Below the pieces are notes generated by a model. That model saw only the letters and a program-made list of their open reading frames with translations. It was not told the DNA's origin and made no database searches. Position numbers and translations under genes: made by a program. From a virus, in the IMG/VR virus record IMGVR_UViG_3300042914_001679, positions 1-39,499 of that record: 39,499 nucleotides of DNA; one strand, given 5' to 3'. Of this stretch, positions 7,232-17,072 are shown one piece after another (position 1 is the stretch's first letter; each line of letters begins with the position of its first letter).

Positions 7232-10200
7232 CAGCCCAAATCTACCTCATACGACAATAGTTGCTCCCAAACCCGCCCAAAGTCCGGATAGGTTTCCGCA
7301 ACCACCTCACCATACTGATACAGGTATTCGCGGACAGGCGCGGCCTGCTTACCAGCAAGGGTTGTCAAACCAACTTCGTTAAGAGCCACCAAAGCTTCAT
7401 CACGTTTCGCCAAATACTTCAAGACGCCCTGCGCCACCGTATTGTCTGGCATGAACTCGGCGGCCTTGCGGAGACGCTCAATTTCATTCAAGCGTTCCTG
7501 CGATGTTTTGACCTCACCTTTACCGAAACCGGGGTATTTCTTGACAAGGAACTCACGATACCTACGGAGGTAGTCGCGTTGTGCATCGTTCGGATACGGC
7601 CCGGCCTTGTCGCGCACAGCCTTGTAGTAGGCAAAACCGATAGTCCGCTGCGCCTGGTCGGTTAGTTCTTGGGCGGAAACCCGTTCTTTAGCGCCAGTCT
7701 GAAGCTGTCGGAAGTACGCTTGTGGGCTGTACCGTCCGCCAGCAGGGGCGAAGTAACCAGCCACGTCAGAGTACCGTCGGAACAGTTCTTTATTTTCGGC
7801 TTGGAAACGTCCTGCTTCCTCGGTTGATTCCAACCCGCCAACAAGTGACCGTGATTTGCGGCCCAGATAGATAAACGCATCTTCACCGAATGTGTCGATG
7901 AACCTTTGGACCGCTGTGCCATACCCGCCGTTTGCGGTGTCGTTTTGCATGTCAAAGAATTCTTTTGTCAGCGATGTTGCCATAACATCACCTTGGTCGG
8001 TTGGGACCTTGAACTCGGGCGAGAATCTGGCGGGGCCGGTGAACTGGATGAAACCACGCATAATCGTCAGCACCTTGGCTTTTGATTTGGCGTCCTCACG
8101 GAGACGTTGCAGCTCGTCGTCATTCGACATGTCGTATTTGCCTGTTGCGGCAAGTGCCTGATATGTCTCCATGAACGTGTTGGCGAAGATGCTGTTGCCT
8201 TCTGGGGAGTCAGTCAGGCCGCTGATGACCTTTTGGGCCCATGACGGGGTAAAGGTCTTAAGGAACTGCTGGCCAACTTCTTCGCCCTTAAACGCCGTTT
8301 CACCGTATGGGAGCAAGAAGTTGCGGATTTCGTCAAACTGTGGGGAGTCCGGCAGTAGTGCTGATAGTCCCATTTGTCCGACTGGTCCGACACCTGGACG
8401 GAAATCGAAACCGAGGACAAGACCGGCGACTGGAGCCTGCATATTTGCTTGGATAGGTGCACCGCCACCGAAACGGTTGACGATAGCTCCGAGTGCTTTG
8501 TCTCCCATTGGGTAAGAAAATGACCATTGTCCGGATGTTGGGTCACGGTAGAAGAATCCGTTGCCGTCTTGGTCAGGGTCGGCAGAGATACCACCGTCAA
8601 CGATTTGGGTGGCCCGACGCAAGTTTGTCAGGTTGGGCATTTTGCCGAAACCGGTGTCAATGAAAGCGGTGCGGCCCAAAGCCTTGTAAAAGTCAATCTG
8701 CGCTTGGGCGAATGGCATCACAATTCTGGCGATGTCGGTCAGGTTGTTGCGTTCCGAAGCATCGTAAAGGAGGCGCTTCATGTCATCCAGCGCCATACCC
8801 TTTGCGTATGCATTTGCTTCGGAAAGTGACAGCGTGTTGTAGGCGGTTTTGTTGCCTTGCTGGTAGTCAAGGATGCGTTGCCAACGCTTGCCACCGTCCA
8901 CAGCCTTGCCGAACGACAGGGTTTTGATGTTGTCACCGACGTATTGCGCAGGAGTCAAACCGAGTTGTTTGGCGCGGGTGGTGATAGTTGATACAAGTTC
9001 GTCTAGTGCTTCTTGTTTGAGTGACGGGACAAGTTCGTCAACCCATGTGTAATAGCGCTGGCGGAACGCGGGGCTGCGTTCAAGGAACTTTGCGGGGCGA
9101 GAGTAGATGTGCCCGAAGAAACCGTTGACTGTTTCGTCCCAGCGTTGACGCAGATTGCTGTTCTTGTCTGCCCATTTAGGGTTGCGTCCTTCCATACCAA
9201 AAGCCGTTGGGAGGTTCTGGTCGTTGTATACGTCGTCCCGGCCAAGTAGTTTGCGGAGGTCGGCTGATACTTCGCCACGGTCAAATGCGAAAGGTCGGAT
9301 GATTGCTTCACCGGTTGTGGTGTCAATATCTACAACGCGGGCAACTCGGGTGCCTTTACCGGTAGCGCTCGGCACTTCCATGACGCGACCTACGTCATTG
9401 GCCGACAAACCTGATGCGACAAGGCTGATACGTTCAGCGGGAAGTTGTCCCGAGGCAACCACGCCGAGCAGGTCCCCACGCATGTTTGTCATGGTTTGGA
9501 CACGTTCACGAGATTCACGCAGATACAAGTTCATGTTTTGCTCGATGTTCAAGTCAACCGACTGTGTATCTGGAGCGAACCGTCCCGGGCGACCGTTTGC
9601 GCCAGGAATGTAAACGGCCCGGCCATTGATGTGTAGGTCGTAAATGTCTCTATACCAGTCGGCAGGGTTGACATCCTTGCCGATGGTGTCTTGGTATTTG
9701 GCGATGACCGCTGCGTCTGTTTTGCCGCCGTATCCGATGATGAGTTTGATTTCGTCATCGTCTGCACCAGCAGCAATCAGGCGGTCTACAAGGTCTGCGT
9801 TGAGTTTGCCGATTTGGTCGCCATGCCCAAGAACAACCTGTTCTTTGGGTTCAAAACCCTTGCGGGCGAGTTTCCAGTCGCCGTTACGTTCAGCCATGCG
9901 GAACCCGGCAACAGGGTCGTTCATGTATGCGGATTGTGCTACGCCGACCGCTTGGTCGTATTCTTTTTGTGTACGACGTGCCGCCACGTCTATCGGCAGG
10001 TCATCCCATGTGTTGCCTTCAATGTCGCCCGCACCCTTGGTTTTGGTGCTCCACGACATGTGTTGAAGCGGGTGCCGACCCAAACTTGTCACATCTCCCG
10101 TGTCGGAAAACGCTAGCCGCATCTGTCCTTCGAGAAGGTTGCGGACGCTGTATGCGCCAGTCATCAGAGTGGTGGTGCGCCATAGTTGGTTCAGGGAAGA

Positions 10201-12057
10201 GACTGCTGCGAAGGGCAGGCGAAGTTGTCCGGCTTGGGCGAGACGTGCAAGGTTCGGGTCGCCGCCTGTTCCTTCACGGACAGCACGACGAATCGCGCCG
10301 CTTTTACTTTTTGTATAAATCCATGAAAGGTTGCTGGTGAGGCGGCGCACCTGACGCGGGTCAGGCATCTGAATAATGCTCTTAGCAAGCTCGGCGGCAT
10401 TCTGTGGGCTAACCAAAATACCGTTCGCATACTTCTTGTTGTTGCTAACCAGACCCATATAGAAACCGGAGTCGGTGAATTCGCCTGCACTATCAAGGTT
10501 ATAGAGACGGGCCTTCTCGGCGGCTTGCCGCGCCTGGTCAAACATGGCGTCAACAATTTCACGCGGAATACCCTTTTCGGTGAGGCTTGCCCGCATCACA
10601 TCATCAAATGTTTCCTCAAAAGCTTTCTTCGCGCTGGGTGTCGCACCACTGCCGACCATCACATCGGCCGCACGGTCCAACAATTCTTTGCGGCCAGGCA
10701 ACTGCTGGGTGATTTCGTTACCGGCATTGTCAATGTAGGTGTGTGTCCAGCTTGTTTCTGGTAGAAGGTTTTGTCGGGCCCAGTTGCCGATAGCGCGGAT
10801 GCTGTTGCGGGCTTCAATCGGGTCATCTGCAACATCCAATGTGAACTGGGTACGCGGCATAGTCGCAGCAAGACGGCGAATCTTCCTGCTAGAAAACACT
10901 GGAACTTCTTCCAAGAAATCCATCATCCGTTTCTTGGTTGAATATGTGACGGCAGTACCAGGAAGGCGGGTACGGTTCAGTCCAGTTTGCTTACCAACCG
11001 TGTCTACCAAAACCGAAACAACATCAGCGTCTGTTTTTGCGTGCCGCAACGCTTTAGCCGTTTCGACATAGACGTTTTCGTTCGTTGCTTTATAAACATC
11101 TTCAAGGGTGTTGGCGTCACGAAGGTTCTCTATGAGTCGGCGGCCCTTCTCAGTTGCCAAGAAACCGTTGAACTTGCCGATGTCAATAGTGTCACCAACC
11201 CAACCAACCCCATCTACAAGGGCGGCACGTTCCGCCTCAAACGCTTCGCGGGACAGTTTTGACGCTTCAAGTTTTCCACCGGCACGACCTGCCCGAGCCA
11301 CAAGTTCGGCGGCCCCTTGCAAAACCTTGCCGCCCGTCCCCAACTCCCTGATTTCTTTCGCCGCACCCGACACACCTTTTACGCCGGGCACAGCCGGGAC
11401 GTAAAGCGCGACACCACCATCCACAAGGCCAGACAAAAGGTTGAAAGCGAGCGAACCGTCGGGGGTGAGGACGCTTGCCAAACCACGCCCGATAGTCCAA
11501 GCGTGGCCATTTACTTCACCACGGTACTGTCGTGCGCGACGCCCCTGATTCTCCTTAGCTTGCCCGCCAACAAACCAGCCCGACCCAGACTTTTCATCCT
11601 CCATCACCATCGTGCCAAATTCGGTTGAAGCAAACCAACCTTTGACACTGGAATTTTCATCAAACACTTGCGCAACGCCACCCTGCACAAACTCAAGGGG
11701 GAAGTTCAGTGCAGCAGTACCCCACCTCGTTGCAGTTTTTGCTTTATCAAAAAAGTTGCGTTGCAAAAAACTTTTTTTCTTAGGCTGGCTATCCTGAGGG
11801 TTCAACGAATCAGGATTCATGTTTGCCTGGGCGGTCATCCGTTGAGCGACCATTTTCAGTTGCTCATCGGTCATGTTTGCCTTGGCAGCTGGAAGAATTA
11901 CATCGGGCGGCAACATCGGGTATGCCTTACCGATAGCGGAAACACGGTCAGCTAGCTGCTGTGAAGCTTGTGCCGCAAGACGTTTCGATTCTTCTTGTTC
12001 TTGGACCAGACTGTTATGGATGATGTCTGTATCGGTGACGCTGTATTTGGGGGCCAT
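7231..12057 (-). CDS. Giant virion protein, putative internal/ejection protein
   Basis: 1608 aa from the ATG at 12057 (a GTG one codon earlier is possible), the longest gene of the window at about 12% of it. It is mostly helical and polar, with an N-terminal Gln/Ala-rich coiled coil (EQEESKRLAAQASQQLADRV), a Gly/Ala-rich hydrophobic patch near residues 205-255, and no signal peptide. I find no clear transglycosylase, protease or polymerase motif. In podoviruses the largest virion gene near the portal usually encodes an internal core protein ejected into the cell (as T7 gp16 does). That comparison is positional, not by sequence. It overlaps its upstream neighbour as TGATG. Confidence 0.65.
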   Translation of the reverse strand: MAPKYSVTDTDIIHNSLVQEQEESKRLAAQASQQLADRVSAIGKAYPMLPPDVILPAAKANMTDEQLKMVAQRMTAQANMNPDSLNPQDSQPKKKSFLQRNFFDKAKTATRWGTAALNFPLEFVQGGVAQVFDENSSVKGWFASTEFGTMVMEDEKSGSGWFVGGQAKENQGRRARQYRGEVNGHAWTIGRGLASVLTPDGSLAFNLLSGLVDGGVALYVPAVPGVKGVSGAAKEIRELGTGGKVLQGAAELVARAGRAGGKLEASKLSREAFEAERAALVDGVGWVGDTIDIGKFNGFLATEKGRRLIENLRDANTLEDVYKATNENVYVETAKALRHAKTDADVVSVLVDTVGKQTGLNRTRLPGTAVTYSTKKRMMDFLEEVPVFSSRKIRRLAATMPRTQFTLDVADDPIEARNSIRAIGNWARQNLLPETSWTHTYIDNAGNEITQQLPGRKELLDRAADVMVGSGATPSAKKAFEETFDDVMRASLTEKGIPREIVDAMFDQARQAAEKARLYNLDSAGEFTDSGFYMGLVSNNKKYANGILVSPQNAAELAKSIIQMPDPRQVRRLTSNLSWIYTKSKSGAIRRAVREGTGGDPNLARLAQAGQLRLPFAAVSSLNQLWRTTTLMTGAYSVRNLLEGQMRLAFSDTGDVTSLGRHPLQHMSWSTKTKGAGDIEGNTWDDLPIDVAARRTQKEYDQAVGVAQSAYMNDPVAGFRMAERNGDWKLARKGFEPKEQVVLGHGDQIGKLNADLVDRLIAAGADDDEIKLIIGYGGKTDAAVIAKYQDTIGKDVNPADWYRDIYDLHINGRAVYIPGANGRPGRFAPDTQSVDLNIEQNMNLYLRESRERVQTMTNMRGDLLGVVASGQLPAERISLVASGLSANDVGRVMEVPSATGKGTRVARVVDIDTTTGEAIIRPFAFDRGEVSADLRKLLGRDDVYNDQNLPTAFGMEGRNPKWADKNSNLRQRWDETVNGFFGHIYSRPAKFLERSPAFRQRYYTWVDELVPSLKQEALDELVSTITTRAKQLGLTPAQYVGDNIKTLSFGKAVDGGKRWQRILDYQQGNKTAYNTLSLSEANAYAKGMALDDMKRLLYDASERNNLTDIARIVMPFAQAQIDFYKALGRTAFIDTGFGKMPNLTNLRRATQIVDGGISADPDQDGNGFFYRDPTSGQWSFSYPMGDKALGAIVNRFGGGAPIQANMQAPVAGLVLGFDFRPGVGPVGQMGLSALLPDSPQFDEIRNFLLPYGETAFKGEEVGQQFLKTFTPSWAQKVISGLTDSPEGNSIFANTFMETYQALAATGKYDMSNDDELQRLREDAKSKAKVLTIMRGFIQFTGPARFSPEFKVPTDQGDVMATSLTKEFFDMQNDTANGGYGTAVQRFIDTFGEDAFIYLGRKSRSLVGGLESTEEAGRFQAENKELFRRYSDVAGYFAPAGGRYSPQAYFRQLQTGAKERVSAQELTDQAQRTIGFAYYKAVRDKAGPYPNDAQRDYLRRYREFLVKKYPGFGKGEVKTSQERLNEIERLRKAAEFMPDNTVAQGVLKYLAKRDEALVALNEVGLTTLAGKQAAPVREYLYQYGEVVAETYPDFGRVWEQLLSYEVDLG

Positions 12058-12458
12058 CACATTCCGCCGTACTGGATGGCGGAGATAATGTTCGCCAAAC
12101 CATCATTCGGGAACTGTTTGTAGAGAATTAAAAGTTCTTGCAACACTGGGTCGGCTGACTGTGCGACAAGAGGCAAACCTGCCTCGGTATAACCAGGGCC
12201 AGGTCCAGCGTTCACACCGTATGTTCCGGGGCGGTCTGGGAATTCTGTTTCACGGTTGAAAGCACCCAAAGAACCTGGTGCGGGGGGAGGCGGCATCGGC
12301 ACGTTCGGCTGGTCAGTTGGTGCTGATGCCATCGGAACGGCACGTTGGGCAGCCATCTGCTGCCCCGCTTCACCATACGTTTGACCTTTAGCTGCTTGCA
12401 TGGCAACTTTCTTCGTCGGGTTCTGCAAATCCGACCTGTTCGAATACTGTTTAGCCAT
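12057..12458 (-). CDS. Small Pro/Gln-rich protein downstream of portal
   Basis: 133 aa with a basic, Gln/Ala-rich N-terminus, a proline stretch (PMPPPPAPGSLGAF near residues 53-67) and an ordered C-terminus (PVLQELLILYKQFPNDGLANIISAIQYGGM). It lies directly after the portal gene (start 12458, portal stop 12459) and overlaps the giant virion gene. Such a disordered head and short helical tail would suit a minor head or portal-binding protein. No family is recognised. Confidence 0.6.
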   Translation of the reverse strand: MAKQYSNRSDLQNPTKKVAMQAAKGQTYGEAGQQMAAQRAVPMASAPTDQPNVPMPPPPAPGSLGAFNRETEFPDRPGTYGVNAGPGPGYTEAGLPLVAQSADPVLQELLILYKQFPNDGLANIISAIQYGGM

Positions 12459-14282
12459 TTACCCCAACCTTGATGCGAGACTTAACACGGAACCGGGTGT
12501 GCCAGGTGCGGCGGCCGCGCCAGACGGCTCTTGGTTTAACTGGCCGAGTAGTGCAGCCAGTCCGCCAGGTCCACCGCCAGCGGACGGTTGCTCGGCGCCC
12601 ATCCCAGGTGGGGCCAAACCTGGCATCGTTTCAGGTGCACCAGCCGGAGCGGGTGTCGCTTGACGTTCCTGAGCACGTTTCTGCGCAGCCTGAATTGCCT
12701 CGGCCAACGTCATCTTGTTTGACTGGACTTGCTGTGCGATATACGCCAAATCGTCCGGCTGATATGGGCCGTTCGGGTCTGCTGCTTGTGCTTGGATGCT
12801 GGAAAGCAACGCCGATTCGATTGCTTCTGCAACGATACGGTCACGTTCCAACTCGGGGTCGGAGATGAGCGGGTCTGCTTCACGGGCCGACTCTTTTGAC
12901 ATGAGGCCAGTTCCGAGACGTTGACCCAATCCGACGATAAGTGAGTTGACATCGGACCCGGATGCCGAGTAGGAAACATAGTGGAAGTCGGTTTCCCACA
13001 GTTTGTTCGGTGTGTAATCAGTAATTCCGCCCTTGAGTCCAGGGATGAAGAACGATTTAGGGTTGTTACCCCAATACGTTTTTTCCAACTGGATAGCAAT
13101 TTTGTCTTCTTCGATGATTGATGAAGAAAAAATTTCTTGTGCTTCTTGCACACGGAAGTCAATCGTTGCGGATAGGACGTTTTCGCCACGGCGGCCGGTA
13201 CGAATGTTGCTGGCGGATTCTCCACCGAACTCTGCGGGGATAGCACCCTCAAGGCGTTCCTGCCGTTCGAGGCGGTCAAGTGCAACGTCGGTCTTGTAGC
13301 CAGGGTTGGTTTGCAACTGTTGAATGTCGCCGCCTTTGACAACACCCAACTGTCCTGTCTTGCCGTCTGCCACTTGGAGAATTTCGGGGTTTTCACCAGG
13401 CCGGGCGACAAGGTACTCATCTGGGAAGATGCCGCGTTCGATAGCGATTTCGGTGAGTGCTTGTAGACGTGCACGGGTGTAATACATTCCGAGTACACCA
13501 TCGAACTGTCCGCGAGGCTGGTCAAGGTTGATGCGTTGCGGAATGACAACAAGGGGGACAGATGCGCGGTTTGGCATCCTGACCAACTCAACTGCTGGTG
13601 AACCGGGGATGGTGAGCCCGGTGTTGGGGTCCCGTTTCATGTCGGACCCTAAAGCAATTAGCACAACTTCGTTGGCGCACACATACTCCAAGATGACAAC
13701 CGGGGTGTCGTATGTCGGGTTGGAGAGGCGAAGAACCCCTGTTATTTGTGAACCGTAGTTCGCTGCGAGCCACCCGTAGGTGCGGGTGTAGGCGAAGATG
13801 ACGTTTTCGGGAACTGGATTGTCAAGGTCATTTTGTGGAGATGCGAAAGTATCAAGCGGGTTACGGAGATGCCATTCGGGTACACGCTTCTCAAAGTTTG
13901 GTTTGATGAAAACTGGTGACGAACTGTAGCCAATCAGGTATCGTGCGCGGCGACGCATCTTTTGCGACATCCTGTTGTGGTCCCAAATTGATAGCAACGC
14001 CCGTTTGCGGTCCCGCGCCAACTTGATAGACCTGTCATTACCTTCCCGCATTGGCGGAAAATATGGTGAAGGCATAGTGGATGCGATGCGCATACTGGTC
14101 TGGTCCAAACCTTGTACCAGCAGGTTTGCCACGGATGACCTAGCGTTTTTGTCTAGTTCTGACAGGGGGACGACGATGTCGCCGTTGGCGAGGTTACGGA
14201 CTTGTCTCATCTGTTGCAACACTGGGCCCATAGCGTCGTAGCGTTCCCGATACATTGCAACGATTTCTTCGACTGACCTCAT
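12459..14282 (-). CDS. Portal protein
   Basis: 607 aa, next after the terminase, which is the standard position of the portal (the dodecameric ring through which DNA is packaged and ejected). Supporting features: a helical start (MRSVEEIVAMYRERYDAMGP); a basic clamp-like segment DRKRALLSIWDHNRMSQKMR near residue 90; WHLRNPLDTFASPQND near 140; then a long helix-rich wing and a disordered Pro/Gly/Ala-rich C-terminus of about 60 residues. ATG at 14282 has AAAGG 7 nt upstream. The length is at the upper end for podoviral portals. The call rests on context plus general character rather than one diagnostic motif. Confidence 0.75.
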   Translation of the reverse strand: MRSVEEIVAMYRERYDAMGPVLQQMRQVRNLANGDIVVPLSELDKNARSSVANLLVQGLDQTSMRIASTMPSPYFPPMREGNDRSIKLARDRKRALLSIWDHNRMSQKMRRRARYLIGYSSSPVFIKPNFEKRVPEWHLRNPLDTFASPQNDLDNPVPENVIFAYTRTYGWLAANYGSQITGVLRLSNPTYDTPVVILEYVCANEVVLIALGSDMKRDPNTGLTIPGSPAVELVRMPNRASVPLVVIPQRINLDQPRGQFDGVLGMYYTRARLQALTEIAIERGIFPDEYLVARPGENPEILQVADGKTGQLGVVKGGDIQQLQTNPGYKTDVALDRLERQERLEGAIPAEFGGESASNIRTGRRGENVLSATIDFRVQEAQEIFSSSIIEEDKIAIQLEKTYWGNNPKSFFIPGLKGGITDYTPNKLWETDFHYVSYSASGSDVNSLIVGLGQRLGTGLMSKESAREADPLISDPELERDRIVAEAIESALLSSIQAQAADPNGPYQPDDLAYIAQQVQSNKMTLAEAIQAAQKRAQERQATPAPAGAPETMPGLAPPGMGAEQPSAGGGPGGLAALLGQLNQEPSGAAAAPGTPGSVLSLASRLG

Positions 14283-14326
14283 CCATCAACCTTTTGTAGA
14301 CGCAGATACGTCCACAAGATAACACA

Positions 14327-16297
14327 CTATTGAAGCATCCACGTTGGGCGCCATTGGCGGGGCGGCATTTTGAACGTGGTCAGGTTCGGCAGGTTGAGCA
14401 CAGCCATCCAGAGGGACATGACGATGTCGGTGCCGTTCTTTTTGTCGCGGGTCCATTTGCACAGTTCGTCTACCGCTGCCAAGGTTTTCCAGTTGCCGCG
14501 CATCGACGGGAACCGCATTGAGCCGGTGCGGATAAGCGGCGGGAGTAGCGCCTCCACACCAAGGTTTTCGTCCAGTTTGTTGCGGGATGTGGTGTGGGGC
14601 ACAATGTTGACCATTTGGAGGGATTGCCAGCGGCGAACAAAGTCGTGCGCTAGAAGGAACCGTTGGGCTGCGTTGATTTCCACCACCCAATGCGATATCG
14701 GGTAGCCCATCTGGTAGGACCGGTTCTGCCAATCTTCCATCATCCCCGAATAGGTGCTGGTCATCGTGTTGTAACCCAGCAAATCTTCAGCTGTGAGTTT
14801 GGTTCGTTCAACATCAACGATGTGGTAGAGGTTCAAATCGGGCTGGTAGAGCATCCAGGTCAATGCCCAAAACTGGGTTGGGGACGGGTCTACTGAGGCG
14901 ATGGATATAACGGGCGGCGTTAAACCCTGCGGGATTTGCCCCGGTAGACGCTCATTATCGATACAGCCCTGATATAGAACACCGTCTTGACCCATGCCAC
15001 CTGTGAGCATTGTGCGGGAAACCAGATACGATTCGTCCGCTGCGTCTTCCTGCTGGTAAACAACCTTGAACGTGGTCGGGTTTGAGTACCGAATGTACGA
15101 CAGGTCTTTCCAAGAAAGACGTTTCGGGTCTAGGAGCGGCCCGTCAGGATACGGTCGCGCATTGATACTACGTGACTCTTTACCTGTGTCAAGCTCTTGA
15201 TAATAAGCTTTGTAGGTAATGTGGTGGTATTTTTGACGTTTGAGAGGTTCCGCTCCCAATCTTTCAGGGGATTCAATCGTTTCACCATCGTATTCATCTT
15301 CATCTTCATAGGTTACCTTAGACAAACAATGGGCGTACAGGTCGCCTGCACCGAGCCGCTGCCCAACAACCGCTAAAACCCCACCTGGGTCTACTCGGGC
15401 TTCGGCCATAGAGTCCCATCGTTCTAACAGTTTGTCTCGGGCGGTGGATTCGCGGGCGTTTTCGGTAGAGGCAACGTCGTCAAAGAGACATAGGTCGGCA
15501 CGGTGACCGATGAATTCGGCATCAATACCATACGCCCTGACGGTAGGTTCCTTGTTGTCAAGGTTACCTGGGATGTCTTGTTCCACAATGAACTCATCTG
15601 CCCTCCAAAGAGCACCCGTATTGGCCGGTTTGAACCTTCCGTAGTCGATAGACAGGCATCCTTTGGCGTTGACCGCCAACCCCTTCTTTACCAGCTCGGG
15701 GTCAGGTTCCAACGGGGAGGGTCGTTCCAAGGTTTCACGGATACGCCTCGAATACATTTTGGCAAGAGCCTGCGAAATAGAGCCGTAAAGGACACGGATG
15801 CCCCTGTTTCGGACGATGCACCAGACTGCAACATCGTGAAAGAGGGTTGATTTCCCTGCGCCCGGCGGACAGTTCAACACCAGGAACTCTTTTTCTTCAG
15901 ATTCCAGTAGTTGAACTATTTTGTATGCGGCTTCTACCTGCCACGGGGACGGCACACGACCCAGGTAGTAGCTGCGGAAAAAATCAAAATCTTCCAAACC
16001 CCTCTTGGCTTCAGGGGTAAGCCGGTCGTGGGGAATAGCTGGCGGCAATTCAAGCGACTCCGACAACAACCGCATCGACTCGGCTTGCACCCCACCCTGT
16101 TTCGCCCGATGTTTCGATGTTTCCAACTGGGCCAACTCAAGCCGTGCCTGTGTTTCTTTCCGTTTCTTTTCCCAGTTCCCCGCAGTGTTGGGGTGGATAC
16201 CTGCGATACGTGCCGCATCTTCCTGCGACATGCCAGCCTGACGTGACGCCCAATAGCGGGCCTTGTCTGCGTCAGAAATAATTCTTCGAGTACCCAT
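14327..16297 (-). CDS. terL: Terminase large subunit with N-terminal helix-turn-helix
   Basis: 656 aa from the ATG at 16297 (begins MGTRRIISDADKARYW); an ATG at 16321 would add 8 residues. Residues about 22-45 (MSQEDAARIAGIHPNTAGNW) look like a helix-turn-helix of the kind found in small terminase subunits. The ATPase follows: Walker A CPPGAGKST at about 143-151 and Walker B LCLFDD at about 269-274. The RNase H-like nuclease is suggested by SIASVDPSPTQFW and later HWVVEINAAQRF. The enzyme cuts concatemers and drives DNA into the head. No separate small subunit is visible, so the HTH may serve DNA recognition. No Shine-Dalgarno is seen; TATGCT lies 12 nt upstream of the ATG, so a very short leader is possible. 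Confidence 0.9.
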   Translation of the reverse strand: MGTRRIISDADKARYWASRQAGMSQEDAARIAGIHPNTAGNWEKKRKETQARLELAQLETSKHRAKQGGVQAESMRLLSESLELPPAIPHDRLTPEAKRGLEDFDFFRSYYLGRVPSPWQVEAAYKIVQLLESEEKEFLVLNCPPGAGKSTLFHDVAVWCIVRNRGIRVLYGSISQALAKMYSRRIRETLERPSPLEPDPELVKKGLAVNAKGCLSIDYGRFKPANTGALWRADEFIVEQDIPGNLDNKEPTVRAYGIDAEFIGHRADLCLFDDVASTENARESTARDKLLERWDSMAEARVDPGGVLAVVGQRLGAGDLYAHCLSKVTYEDEDEYDGETIESPERLGAEPLKRQKYHHITYKAYYQELDTGKESRSINARPYPDGPLLDPKRLSWKDLSYIRYSNPTTFKVVYQQEDAADESYLVSRTMLTGGMGQDGVLYQGCIDNERLPGQIPQGLTPPVISIASVDPSPTQFWALTWMLYQPDLNLYHIVDVERTKLTAEDLLGYNTMTSTYSGMMEDWQNRSYQMGYPISHWVVEINAAQRFLLAHDFVRRWQSLQMVNIVPHTTSRNKLDENLGVEALLPPLIRTGSMRFPSMRGNWKTLAAVDELCKWTRDKKNGTDIVMSLWMAVLNLPNLTTFKMPPRQWRPTWMLQ

Positions 16298-16547
16298 GAA
16301 CTGTTGACAAGCATAAACCATTTGGTATCATCAGCGCCACAACCCAACGAATACATGACCCGCACTCCACACTCAGAAGCACAGGAAGTGGAAAGGGTAA
16401 ACGTGGCCGGAAACGGGGACTGACCCCCTGTGCAAAACGCCCCGCAAGGACCCTGAGCGAAACAAAGAACGGAAAGCGGCGGGATACGTAGGGTGAGAAA
16501 AAGACTAGAAAACGGTGTCGGCTAAAAGCATTTGGCTACGGCCACCG

Positions 16548-16591
16548 GTAAACATTTTGTTTACGAAGCGTGGGGGGAGCTAAAGCTTCGT
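16548..16591. repeat. Two overlapping inverted repeats
   Basis: GTAAAC (16548-16553), a 5-nt loop, then GTTTAC (16559-16564). The second stem, ACGAAGC (16563-16569) with GCTTCGT (16585-16591), shares two bases with the first. Alternating stems of this kind can be protein-binding or switchable structures. Confidence 0.5.
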
Positions 16592-16712
16592 GGCAGTCCA
16601 GCCGGTTCGGCAAGTTCCGTCCGCTGCGCGAACGGCTGCCGCCCTCGCTAACGCTCGGTTGCCCACAGAGCCTCAAAGCAGCCGCACGAACAGGTCGCCC
16701 CCAGGCGGGGCA

Positions 16713-16741
16713 TCTTTTTCTTTTTACCCTTTTTCTTTTTC
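16713..16741. repeat. Pyrimidine tract with repeated CTTTTTCTTTTT
   Basis: CTTTTTCTTTTT occurs twice, separated by ACC, giving 29 bases almost purely of C and T. It is an easily melted, strand-asymmetric tract about 60 bp from the DnaA-box-like sites, as expected of a DNA-unwinding element. It could also simply be a weak transcription stop. Confidence 0.4.
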
Positions 16742-16800
16742 AACAAGTACACAGACCAGTCGGGTGTCACAACCCACACAGGGGTTGCCTGCCGCCAACT

Positions 16801-16821
16801 TTATCCACAAACATATCCACA
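16801..16821. promoter_or_regulatory. Pair of DnaA-box-like sites
   Basis: TTATCCACA (16801-16809) equals the classical bacterial DnaA box, and ATATCCACA (16813-16821) differs by one base, in the same orientation, 12 bp start to start. DnaA is the host initiator. A phage without its own replication proteins could use such sites to recruit the host helicase. Confidence 0.5.
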
Positions 16822-16831
16822 GCCAACCCAA

Positions 16832-16852
16832 GGTATCTCGAAACGAGATACC
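16832..16852. promoter_or_regulatory. Perfect 21-bp palindromic site
   Basis: GGTATCTCG-AAA-CGAGATACC: two perfect 9-bp arms around a 3-nt centre, 10 bp from the DnaA-box-like pair. No U-tract follows on either strand, so it is more like a dimeric protein-binding site than a terminator. The binding protein is unknown. Confidence 0.5.
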
Positions 16853-17072
16853 CACCAGCAAGGGCTAGTGTGAACACCTACAGAAACGCTAATACGTATA
16901 TGGCGGGGGGGATGGCGCGGCACTACCCCGGTCGTGTGTGCGTGTGTCGCGGGCACGCGGGGGGTCATCGGGCCCCGGCCGCCGTCACCCCGAAAAGCTG
17001 CACCGGCCAACCGGCCACCCCCACCCCCCCTGCACCACCGGCAAGACATGAAAAGAACCGGCGGCATCGGCC

